17,749 bases of DNA from the NCBI GenBank assembly GCA_002751075.1, contig NAOQ01000072.1:156297-174045 (forward strand). Direction: 5' to 3'. The notes below the pieces were generated by a model, which worked only from the letters and a program-made list of their open reading frames with translations, was not told the DNA's origin and searched no databases. This DNA is from Ichthyophonus hoferi. Taxonomy: Eukaryota > Opisthokonta > Ichthyosporea > Ichthyophonida > Ichthyophonidae. Positions 1 through 9,256 of the stretch are shown here, piece by piece; within the stretch, counting starts at the first letter, position 1; each line of letters opens with the position of its first letter. The translations under genes and the position numbers were made by a program.

Positions 1-176
1 AGAATAGGGTAGGGTAGGATAGGATAGGGGAGGATAGGAGAGGATAGGATAGGGTAGAATAAGGTAGGATAGGATAGGATAGAATAGGGTAGAATAGGGT
101 AGGATAGGATAGGATAGGATAAAGTAGGATAGGAGGATAGGATAGGATAGAATAGGATGAGCAAGGATAGGATAGT
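1..176. repeat. Degenerate pentanucleotide array (AGGAT/AGGGT)
   Basis: About 35 head-to-tail copies of a 5-bp unit, mostly AGGAT with AGGGT, AGAAT and AAGGT variants, open at the left edge. The purines are all on the plus strand, so the minus strand, in the sense of the gene starting at 643, is pyrimidine-rich. It probably lies in an intron of that gene or beyond it. It is a microsatellite and not a telomere: the unit is variable and internal. Confidence 0.9.
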
Positions 177-533
177 TTCGGATAAATTGAGGTATGGTAG
201 GATATCATATGGTCTAATATAATATAATAACTCAATATATCTTTAGTGATATTTAGTAAATGGACTAACTGTATAGGTGTAGAATAGGTAGGTAGATGCA
301 CAGATTGCGGTTTATAATTCTAATCACATTAATAAAAGATTTAATATAGCAATATGATGGTATAAAGACATAATTTATATGTGTTAGAGGAACATATATT
401 TATGCATGTATGATAGTATGTATGTTGGTATGATAGTATGTAAGTACGTATGAATGTACGCATGTATCAAACATGAACATAATCATTTTATCACAACTAA
501 ATATGCCATAACATGCACAAATGCTTTACTCAC
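171..533 (-). other. Probable intron of the gene starting at 643, with a GTAT-type simple repeat
   Basis: The sequence downstream of the donor at 533-532 (minus strand) is AT-rich, and I find no further exon in it. Positions about 403-475 hold a loose tetranucleotide tract (variants of GTAT and GTATGAT) on the plus strand. The acceptor and the second exon must lie further left, probably outside the window. Confidence 0.45.
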
Positions 534-643
534 CCTAAGTATTGTTTAACTGTTTCTTCTAAATCGTTTTCCTTTGCAGATGGGGGTGGAGGCAGGTCTG
601 TTGGGTCGCCAAAGGCAAATTCAAGATACTCATTCTCATTCAT
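534..643 (-). CDS. First coding exon of an unrecognised gene (partial, runs off left)
   Basis: Reading the minus strand from the ATG at 643 gives 36 codons and two bases of the next, ending at a consensus GTGAGT donor (533 downward). The product begins MNENEYLEFAFGDPTD, then a PPPP run, then a charged segment ending ETVKQYL. Codon choice, the acidic and proline-rich composition and the exact donor make this look like a true N-terminal exon, although it is too short to stand out as an open frame. I do not recognise the family. No signal peptide or membrane segment is visible; a soluble intracellular protein is likely. The donor leaves phase 2 and a Gly codon begun with GG. The rest of the gene is outside the window, so function cannot be assigned. 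Confidence 0.6.
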
Positions 644-1717
644 GTTCGATTTTATTTACTCGGAAAAAACCCCCAGATAGGCTTCAGGGTATGGGAATAG
701 TTATTATGGTAGTTATGATATGGGTGAGTGTGATATTAGGTTGATGTTTTTCTATAATATTATACAGTAATAGCTCCACTTTTATGTATAGTAATATTGC
801 AAAGTGAGATAATACCTATGTATATAATGCAATGGTCATGTGTACTAACAATTATACCGTTATAGACATATGACATCATACGGTAATAACAATACAATCT
901 TGTATAATATTAAATCTTAAAAAAGGACTTAAATAAAGTGAGCATCGGTGTCATCATGAGCGCCACCATCTAAGACTAATTGTATTATTATTTAAACCTA
1001 GCATTGGTATTACTATTATGATTAGTATTACTATTATTATCATTATTATTGGTATTGTGATGATATTAAAAATTAAAGCTACAGTAAGACTAGTATTTAT
1101 AATAATAGCTAATACCTAGAAGTATTGATCATTGTAATATTTACTCCTATCCCATAAGACTTCTGAGCCTTCTAAATTAGATCTATCGAGCTGTATTTGA
1201 TTTGATTAACCAATGCGATCTTTTTGATAACGTCATCTAATCTTTGGAATGCATTTTTCTATGCAAGCCAATTAAAAAGCCTATATTAAACATCAATAAA
1301 TGAAATGCCCAATGGAATTCTGTAAACATATTGATTGTAAAGGTGCACAATCCAGTATTTTAACCACAAAAACAAAGGTTAAGATGAATGGCAATTACCA
1401 AAATAAGATCTTGTTCTAGAAAAACCAAAACATTCTTGACTAAAAAAAAACACCTTTAAGTTTGATTATTACTAGACCAATAAATAATAATCATTCTATT
1501 TTTATGGTATCTGTTTTCGAATTCTGTCACCGGGTGTATAGAAAGGTACTGGTAATAGTTTCTCTTTTATTATTGTTTAATTTTAACGTCATACAAAACA
1601 GAGATCGACATGATGCGCATTATGATCTCTGTATTACTGACCTATATACATACAATCTGTACTACCACTCACATTATGATTGTAGTCAGTCTTGCAACCT
1701 GGGTTTCCCTAATCCAG
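644..1717. other. AT-rich intergenic stretch, no gene seen
   Basis: This is the 5' flank of the minus-strand exon at 534-643 and the left flank of the LTR fossil. A trinucleotide-like ATT tract lies near 985-1060. An open frame of 86 codons at 1462-1722 has no family resemblance, starts in AT-rich sequence and crosses the edge of the LTR, so I do not call it a gene. Confidence 0.5.
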
Positions 1718-2112
1718 TGTAAGACCTAAAAACAAAAAATAAAAACAAAATATTTTTTAAAAGTGACCATAAAGGTTAATCATATAATGTATTATTTTGC
1801 AACAGTCTATTGGTGTTAAATATCAATCCAAGATGAGCGGCCAAAATTGAGACAGCCAATGGCAGAGACCCTGCAACTGTAAGGTAATCTGTTTGAGATC
1901 ATGTGCTTTGTTGCCCAGATAACTCTTTGCAAAGGCATCCTACCTAAAACATATCCTGCTGATTCGTTTATAATTAATAAAATGGCCCGGTATATCTGTA
2001 CTCCATGTATGAAAAAGGATACATTAAAATGCTCTTTAATGCGGTATTCCTTATCCTTCTAAACAAATAATAGTCACAGGAACGCTCCATTTTATACTTA
2101 TTATTCCCAATA
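1718..2112 (+). repeat. Left (5') LTR of the fossil
   Basis: It aligns along its length with 2638-3056. Shared landmarks in the same order include AGCCAATGGCAGAG, TAAAACATATC, CTGTACTCC, GGTATTCC and TTCTAAACAAAT. It starts TGTAAG at 1718 and ends immediately before the primer-binding site. Confidence 0.8.
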
Positions 2113-2123
2113 TGGTAGCAGAG
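2113..2123 (+). other. Primer-binding site, initiator-Met tRNA type
   Basis: TGGTAGCAGAG directly follows the left LTR. It is complementary to the 3' end of animal and fungal type initiator tRNA-Met (ending CTCTGCTACCA), the usual primer of many LTR elements. Eleven consecutive bases match. Confidence 0.8.
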
Positions 2124-2628
2124 AAATCAAGTAGTTTATCATGGTCACCACGCATGCCAATTCTATTAAGCTAAGAATCCATGAATGCCAAAAACACCTC
2201 ACCTTAACCCTACATCTATCTACCGACCTCTACGTGTAGAGCTTGAATTTTATTGCATCTACACTGTCTTTAAATCCGCATTTGAACTATCAACATTTCC
2301 AGCTTCAAAGTGAGACCAAGGAAAATGTACAAACCAACTGGGTAACACGCACATATCACCTCAGCCGCCATCTGCCAGATACTAGAGCCTACGACAGATC
2401 CAGAGCCAGAGCTAAAGCAAGTAGGAACATTTAACCTATAGTTTCGTCAACTGTCTTTCGTTTTTTGTACATTGGGTGCCATAGCACACTCACTTCTGAA
2501 TGTCGTTAAGAATTATCCAGTTCATTGAGGGTGCCGTAAGCCTATAGCTAAGTAGTCCCCAAGTTAAGATTCTTTTTATATTCCTTTTTCATATTTTTTA
2601 TGCTTAGGCAAAATAATCCGCCTAGGCT

Positions 2629-2637
2629 AAGAGGGAG
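2629..2637 (+). other. Polypurine tract of the fossil
   Basis: AAGAGGGAG directly precedes the TGTTA start of the right LTR. This is the standard placement of the plus-strand primer in LTR elements. Confidence 0.75.
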
Positions 2638-3056
2638 TGTTAAAACAAAAATATATAATAAAATGTGTATTTCTTTATACGGTTATAACCATTTAATATT
2701 ATTAGCAATCATTATTAAATACACAATCTAGAAAAATAGTGTAATCTTTGGTGTGTTAAATAGCAGTCCACAATGATCACTTAAAATTGAACCAGCCAAT
2801 GGCAGAGGCCTTGCGACTATATGGTAACTCATTTCAGATCATATGTTTTGAGGCTCATATAATTCACGGGTAATGCTTCCTGATTAAAACATATCTTGCT
2901 GACTTTTTTTTTTATTAAAAAAAAAAACGCTTAGCATGTCTGTACTCCGTGTATAGAAAAGGACACGTTAAAACGCCCCTTAATTCGGTATTCCCTCTTC
3001 TTCTAAACAAATATAGGCCACAGAAACGCTCCCGTCTCTACCTTTTATTCTCAACA
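2638..3056 (+). repeat. Right (3') LTR of the fossil
   Basis: It begins TGTTA just after the polypurine tract and ends CAACA at 3056. It is the partner of 1718-2112. It contains a T-run followed by an A-run near 2906-2931 that the left LTR lacks in this form. On the minus strand it supplies an AATAAA (3049-3044) lying 170 bp beyond the stop of the TTC33-like gene. Confidence 0.8.
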
Positions 3057-3218
3057 TTACTTATAGAATTATATTGGTCTTATTTTGATTAATATATATA
3101 TCTGACTCTTCTATCTACAATATACAGGCCCTCTACTATTGCTATCATAAAATTATTAACTGTATTCACAGCCTAAATGAAGGGAAATATCAACACAGTC
3201 CCAGTACTATGTCATTAT

Positions 3219-6200
3219 TTAAAGGTTCCATTTATTTATCTGATCGGGTGTCAAATCTACTACATTATCCTTGACTAATACAGACTTTGTCTCCTCCTTG
3301 ACTCCATGCTCTATTTCATTTGATATCTTTCCTGCACCTGTCCTAATACACGAATTAGTATGTAAATCAGCATGTACACTCTGACATGTACAAATGTTTT
3401 CTTTTCTGCTTAACATTTCTTTTTCACGACGCCATAAATCCTCCGCCCAAGGGAGGTCATCGTTCAGTGCAGTGAGATTCATTGGGTTGAGATGAATGGC
3501 CTTCTGGATCGACAGGAGACCAAGCCGTAGATCACCATAGTTAAGTTGTGCTCTTCCTAATGTTTGCCAAGCCTAGAGCAAGAGGAATAAGGGGAAAGGG
3601 AATAAGAAATAGAAAAAGAAAGAGAGAGCAATGAAAATAAAAATAGTGGGGATAGAAATAGTAATAGTTTAACAATAATGGTATGATTAAGAAAAAGTAA
3701 TATTTCAAATATATGTAGAGGTAAATATGAAATAAATAAAAAAAGTATTTCCAGAAATACTGAACATAAGGTTTATAGGCATTAACAAACATATTATATA
3801 TATATATAACCCTATACATCAATCCTACATCTCCTCGTTTTCCTTGGCCTCACCCGGTGTCCCATAGATATAACTTCATTCACTTCACGCACATACACAT
3901 GCATACACCCAAAAATATGCACCAAAGCATATAAAACATACATACACCTAAACACAAGTGCGTACCTCATCCCATGTAGGGCATATTCCCACTGCATTTT
4001 CGGCTGCCTGTATGGCTGGAAATAATAAATCTAGTGCTAATAGAGCCTGTGCCTTCATCTCATACGTAACGCATATGTGGAAGGAAACATGGGTATCAGA
4101 GAGGCCTAGAAGGATGAAGAATTTAAGACATAGGGAAGTTAGAGATAGGGTGAGTGTAGTGAGCAAAAAGGTGGAATAAATTAAATAGAGTTGTAAACAT
4201 GAGGAAGGAAGTCCATAGAGAGAGTAATTGTGTGGACAATACACTGCAATGATATTTACTAATTACAATGATACGTGTTATAAGTCTATAAGGGAGTGGT
4301 GTCTAGGAAAGAATGGAAAACCAAGATTATGTCCTTTTACCAATATGTATGGGGGAATGCTATGTATAGCCATAGAGAGAAGCAGAATAGTGCTGAAATG
4401 ATGGTATTAGAGAAGGGTTAAAAGTAACATAGAACTACAGAACATATAAAGAATACGTAAGAGGCTGGGAATAGAGGGGTGGGGATTTACATAGTATTCG
4501 GGGACTGTTAGTGTAATGAACAATATTATTTAATTAGAAAACATGACACTAAATAGAACGTAGAACACGTGAGAAGAAAGAGAGATAAATTGGAACTGAA
4601 AGGCAATATATTGATAAAGAGACGCCTTAAACAATAAAGTCAAGTGAAATCATTGTAAGACAATGAGAGAGAGAGACCTATTACCAAGAAAAACTACTCA
4701 CCCACAGGTTGGCAATAATATGCTGGGTCTGTATGTAGGCATTGTAGCGCCAATGTAGATTCAGAAGGGGTAATTACAGATATAGTTGATAAGGCCTCGT
4801 CAAATTTGTTTAGTGCGCCACTATATCTGAGGATACAATATAATGTTCATTAAGTCGATCGACATATACTTAAAGAAATCACTTTATATATAGTTGATTT
4901 GCATTTGAGACAATGACGAGAGCTAGGCAAAGGAAAGGTAGGATGCAATATGTCAAATATAGCTATATGCACAATATGGGCAAAATGCACTTATAGGATA
5001 AATTGATGAATTGCGTAATAATAGTCTATTAATAACCTTTAATTAATTAATCAATTAATTAATAATCCAATTATCAAATAGTCTATATACACTATGTTAT
5101 ATGTAAAAGTGTAAAAGGGGGCCCAGTCTATGATAGGATCTATTTATTGTTTTTTCTGCATTTGTGCTGAATAATGTTTATGTGGCTTCGTTTAATTCTC
5201 TATAAGCAATGGCACGTACCATCCATAATGGATGAGGTAATAACTACACAGGCTAAAATCGGTAGGATATTCTAATGGAAAAGGTACTGGAGGTATAGTG
5301 AGAGTAATTAAATGTGATAGGAATAAGGAAATCCTGTTTGCGGGAGTTGGGGATTTAAAGAAAGAGGAAATAGATCTACATAGAGTAAACATAAGGTCAG
5401 TGAGAAAGGGGGGAGATATACAGATAGTTATAATAAAGGAGATGTATGTCATATATACCCTTAAAAGAATAGGCGGTAGGTAGATATAGGTCAGGCTCAG
5501 TAACCACGAAACTAAATTGGTTATGATACAGATAGATGCGTGTGCTAATTGATATTTAATTATTAAAATGATATTTTAATACGAAAGTGTGTATAGGTGT
5601 CTCGTGGCGCTAATTTTAATATTATGCACATACCAGCTTTACTGAACATATAAAAGGTAATAAAAAGCAAACACGAACCATATCAAGTGAATATATATTT
5701 AAACACATGTGTTAAAGCATAACTTACCTCTCCTCTGAAGCTAAAGTCGAACCTTCGTTTTTCAACCGACGAAATTTAATGACTGGGTCCTCTAAGGCTA
5801 CTATATATTATCTATTTAATATTTGAATATTTGTACCAACAAAAACCTGGACCCAAACAATGAGAATAATATATAATATAACAATATTTTACAATATTTT
5901 CAGTCATTTTGTGTGTGTCAGACTAGTTAAAAAAGGGCAAGATTACAAATATATTAAATTATTTACATATTATGTTGTAAGTTATACATAATAATTGTTG
6001 TTTTTATATGCAATGATAGACTGTGCAAATGTATGTATAGGTGTCTACAAGATATTTCTAGCAAAGTTTAATGATTCAAGTATGATATGTATAGCTATAA
6101 CATTAATAGGAATTACCATATAACTGTGTCATGCTAATCTATCAAACATATTTAGAGTAAAATTATTAGATATAAGTAGAGAGAGTTTCGGCCCCTATCA

Positions 6201-7370
6201 CCTACATCCATTTAGAATTAAGGAACATCAAACTGACATGTCCTCTGATTGGCAGCTTTAAATAGTATTACCTATATTATCGTACTACGTATACAATAGT
6301 AATTGTTAATAATATTAAATAGCTATAACTATATTTAAAGAAATGTCTAAATCTAATAAGTAGTCATTTATATACAGGATGTTTAAATATATATGTAGAG
6401 TCAGATTGCACTAAGTGTTTTATAGGAGTACATATGTAATAGTAATAGTAATTGCTAATAATATTAAATAATTATAGCTATATGAAGAATTATAAAAACT
6501 AAATAAATATTCGTTATTAACAGAAATTAACCTTTTAAACACGATCTTTATATGGCCTGAGAGATAGAATGTGCTAATTGATTCTGATGCTCACATATAT
6601 GTACATATATATAGTGAAGGTATGCATGATAGCTTTAGTATAACTAACATATCAGACCGCATTAAAATGTGCAGTTGTCTGTGAGGTTATATTGATGTAA
6701 TTCTAAACCTTGAATAGAGAAGGAAACTGTACTGTGTACTGTTACGCATCCATGTTTCTTGTGTAGCTTGTGTATATTTTTTAGGTAAGTAGCTTAAAAA
6801 AGAATAAGTTTCTGATAAATAGCATTCCATTATATTTCTTTTCTATTTTTAACTAGTGTTTTGATGCCCCAATGTCAAGTACTAGAAGTGCATGAAAGAC
6901 GACAATAAAGCCCATAAAATACTAAAACTGCGTTGAGAAAGCTATATTTAAAACCATGTGCAAAGCCAGGAACGCTATCTTTTGGAAGTAAGGAAGGGTC
7001 GAGTTACAATATATAAGGTTACAGAGAGATAATATATATGCAATTAGGGCATGTTTGGCTGACATAAATAAAATGGGTAGTAGAATATAGAAAGAAGAAA
7101 AGAAAAAAAAAAAGAAAACCAATCATAAGTATAACATATATAATAAGACATGGTATATGCATTAATATATGAACGTCCTTGTACATGTATAAGTAGAAAT
7201 ATGTGTTCAAAAATAAAAAGAACTCTATGTACAAGGGAAAATGTACGTCTTGCTCTTTTGGCAGGTTGTCCATTATATAGCTCATCCACCGCACCCTCGT
7301 CTTGGTCCTCATCACTCCATGTACCTTGTAATTTAGATACAATGGGCCTCTTTACTTTCCATTTGAACAT
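3219..7370 (-). CDS. TTC33: TTC33-like tetratricopeptide repeat protein, five exons
   Basis: Minus-strand exons: 7370-7247, 5797-5728, 4826-4702, 4105-3966, 3572-3219 (stop included), 813 nt, 270 aa; human TTC33 is close to that length. All four junctions keep phase. Donors are GTACAT, GTAAGT, GTGAGT and GTACGC; acceptors are TAG, CAG, TAG and TAG. Exon 1 gives a basic start (MFKWKVKRPIVSKLQG), an acidic patch and KRAR. TPR 1 is around residues 55-78 (LKNEGSTLASEERYSGALNK), TPR 2 about 119-149 (YEMKAQALLALDLLFPAIQA) and TPR 3 about 151-183 (AWQTLGRAQLNYGDLRLG), followed by LNPMNLTALNDDLPWAEDL. The order and motifs match what I remember of TTC33 (YEMKSQVLMSL, ESWQTLGRAQLGLGE, LSWARTLQEQQK). 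The C-terminal 85 residues are charged and poorly conserved. It is probably a soluble protein-binding scaffold; the family's molecular role is little known. Exon 3 to 4 carries about 35 extra residues between TPR 1 and TPR 2. Confidence 0.87.
3573..3965 (-). other. Intron 4 of the TTC33-like gene
   Basis: 393 bp, GTACGC to CTCTAG, with a strong pyrimidine tract (TTATTCCTCTTGCTCTAG in minus sense) before exon 5. It holds a short TA run near 3793-3807. Several open frames crossing it are chance. Confidence 0.8.
4106..4701 (-). other. Intron 3 of the TTC33-like gene
   Basis: 596 bp, GTGAGT to TTCTAG, phase 1. A CTAAC branch-point-like motif and a pyrimidine-rich tail (CATCCTTCTAG) precede exon 4 in minus sense. 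Nothing else is recognised inside. Confidence 0.75.
4827..5727 (-). other. Intron 2 of the TTC33-like gene
   Basis: 901 bp, GTAAGT to CCTCAG, phase 2. A palindromic TTAATTAATTAATC tract lies at about 5038-5065. No exon or element is recognised inside. Confidence 0.75.
5798..7246 (-). other. Intron 1 of the TTC33-like gene, with an internal AT-rich duplication
   Basis: 1449 bp, phase 1, GTACAT donor and a weak TAGTAG tandem acceptor. A 27-bp AT-rich segment at 6295-6321 recurs with one mismatch at 6444-6470, 149 bp later, with fainter similarity around it. The open frames of 66-107 codons near 6922-7342 are intron sequence running on from exon 1. Confidence 0.65.
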
Positions 7371-9256
7371 GCCTTAAGGTGATATATAATTTATAATATT
7401 TATAAGATAACACCAGGTCTGTAGTACCGGCAATATAGTGTTTGTTATATAGTTTGCGGGACGCTTGGGTGCTTGAAGTGACTAGCATGCAATAGCACCT
7501 TTATATGGGTATGTACCGCATATCCTTACTAATGCAAATGTGATGTCCCGCAATTGGATTAATAATGGTTAAAATCGTGGCACACAAATATGCAAATGGG
7601 TAGGTACTACGTGAAAAATTAGGACGTTATTAGGCGCTTTTTTCTAGAGCCCCACAGCACAAATTATATCCACGGAATTAATCACTTATTAATTGGTTTT
7701 TTTTAATTGTAATGCAATCTTCAATTACTCGGACATTTTTTTGCTTAGGAAAATGTGAAGCTGCAATGGTTTCCAATACAATGCCAAAAATGCGATTAAA
7801 ATGCGATTATAGAAAAAGGTCTTATTAGTAGTATTAATTGAACAATGATGATTCGATAGGACAGCACCCTGAACATATTTTACTTTAGAACTCTGAGAAT
7901 AGCCCCATAAACATAACTTGGACTCCATAGACTAGACCCCAAGATTCTTGAAATGCTATGTTAATGCAATTTATGCTATTGCAAAATCGACTTGCACACC
8001 ATTTATGAGATATTTTTATTTAATTTTATTAATTCTGTTTTGATTTTTATTTTCAAAAACAATAAACTAAACGATAAAAACAAATCGCTACATGACTTAT
8101 AAAAATGATAGATAAGTCGCAGAGCCCTATTCTGTAAATTTTATATTATTCTTTAAAATCATTTACTTATTGAAATAATTTACAGATATTAAGTGTCTTA
8201 AGAAGATTGATATCCCTACGTCTCAAGTCATTGTACATTAAATGTTTATAAATAAAATTAATGAGAAAGGTAAAGTATCATCTTATTGGTTTTTGATATA
8301 ATATTAGTTTTTTCCGTAAAACACTTGCTTACACCTGTCACGTGCCACCAAACCACAACAGACTTTGGAAACCCCTATGGTGAAATGACTTTGAGGTAAA
8401 ATTAAAGAAATACAAAAGTTCAGTAATAATATTGACTTTCATGCTACCTTTATTACGCTTGTAGTTTTTTTATTTGTGTTATTCGAGATTATATATTAGT
8501 AACTCTGCAGAGTGGCCTGTAAAAATTAAATGGGTATTAACTTTACACCATTAATTAATAATCTTGGACATTTCACATTTGCCATATAGATGCATATAAT
8601 CTTATGCGATATATAAACTGCAGTCGAATTATTGGATAGAGGTCGTGCATGGCCCGGTCAACGGAAACGATAGAGTTTAGAAATGTTTAGGATAATCTTA
8701 ATCTCAAGCAGCTATTAATTGTAGTATATGTACATATGTTTTTCTTTATATATTTTTCCTATAATGCTTTTTTACAAAAAAAAAAAAAAAAGCTGTAGTA
8801 CTTGAACTGTTTTAGAAATATATGTTGTTCAAGAAGCAACCTTAGTCATACAATCTACACTAAGATTCCTTGATAATATCATGCGAGCTATCGTTCTTTC
8901 TATTCGTAAGAGATCCTGTCGTGTCACCAATGTTTAAAAATGCCTATGATAATAATCCAATAGATCTTTAAATGAGATTGAGTAAAAATATGTATGGGTA
9001 CGTATGGAATACCCGTACAAACATCAAACCAATGGAGTACCTTTTTATAAAACCAATTTAGGTTATATAAATAGAGAATATAACTTAAGTGGTAAGAATT
9101 AAATTTTATAACCATTGTGATTACGCATGTACAACTTTTTTATCTGTATGACTATAGCATAGCAGATTCTGTACGATAAACAAAAACATAACAGACCACG
9201 GCGACAAATTTTGCAATTGAAATTTCTTCGTGTTGACGTCCAGACATTATTTGAAG
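7371..9256. promoter_or_regulatory. Divergent intergenic region between the TTC33-like and secreted-protein genes
   Basis: About 1.9 kb separating two genes that point away from each other, so both promoters should be here. Visible elements: ATGCAAAT at 7532-7539 and again at 7590-7597, a CACGTG E-box at 8339-8344, a 10-bp inverted repeat at 8131-8140/8177-8186, an A16 run at 8776-8791, and a TATA/CCAAT cluster near 9029-9073. A TATAAATA on the minus strand (7404-7397) lies only 27 bp before the TTC33-like ATG, so it is probably within or too near the leader to be its TATA box. No coding exon is recognised. The motifs are short and AT-rich; only their presence is certain. Confidence 0.5.
9029..9073 (+). 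promoter_or_regulatory. CCAAT/TATA cluster, probable core promoter of the secreted-protein gene
   Basis: CCAAT at 9029-9033 and 9053-9057, TATAAAA at 9046-9052 and TATATAAATA at 9064-9073, about 185 bp upstream of the ATG at 9257. The spacing suits a TATA-driven promoter with a leader of roughly 150 nt. AT-rich DNA makes chance TATA matches common. Confidence 0.45.

Larger units (their letters stand above)
1718..3056 (+). mobile_element. LTR-retrotransposon fossil, short and non-coding
   Basis: A decayed LTR element of about 1.34 kb. It has two direct LTRs (1718-2112 and 2638-3056), a primer-binding site next to the left LTR (2113-2123) and a polypurine tract next to the right LTR (2629-2637), which sets the orientation as plus. 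The internal part is only about 525 bp. It holds no recognisable gag, protease, reverse transcriptase or integrase, so the copy is broken or was always a miniature (TRIM-like) non-autonomous form. The LTRs start TGT and the right one ends ACA. By eye they differ at roughly a quarter to a third of positions, and flanking bases show no target-site duplication, both signs of great age. The superfamily (Copia or Ty3) cannot be decided without pol. Confidence 0.8.

Noticed and set aside
1-176. Telomere-like array at the left edge
   Set aside because: The unit is five bases, variable and lies next to a gene exon in an open-ended window; it does not match a known telomere repeat.
2243-2434. 63-codon frame inside the LTR fossil
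   Set aside because: No resemblance to a retroelement protein domain; length and composition fit chance in decayed DNA.
5740-5756. tRNA B-box-like GGTTCGACTTT on the minus strand
   Set aside because: It lies within coding exon 2 of the TTC33-like gene, with no A box or cloverleaf around it.
7725-7928. 67-codon minus-strand frame in the divergent intergenic region
   Set aside because: No family likeness, no splice partners with matching phase, and it contains a local tandem AAATGCGATT duplication.
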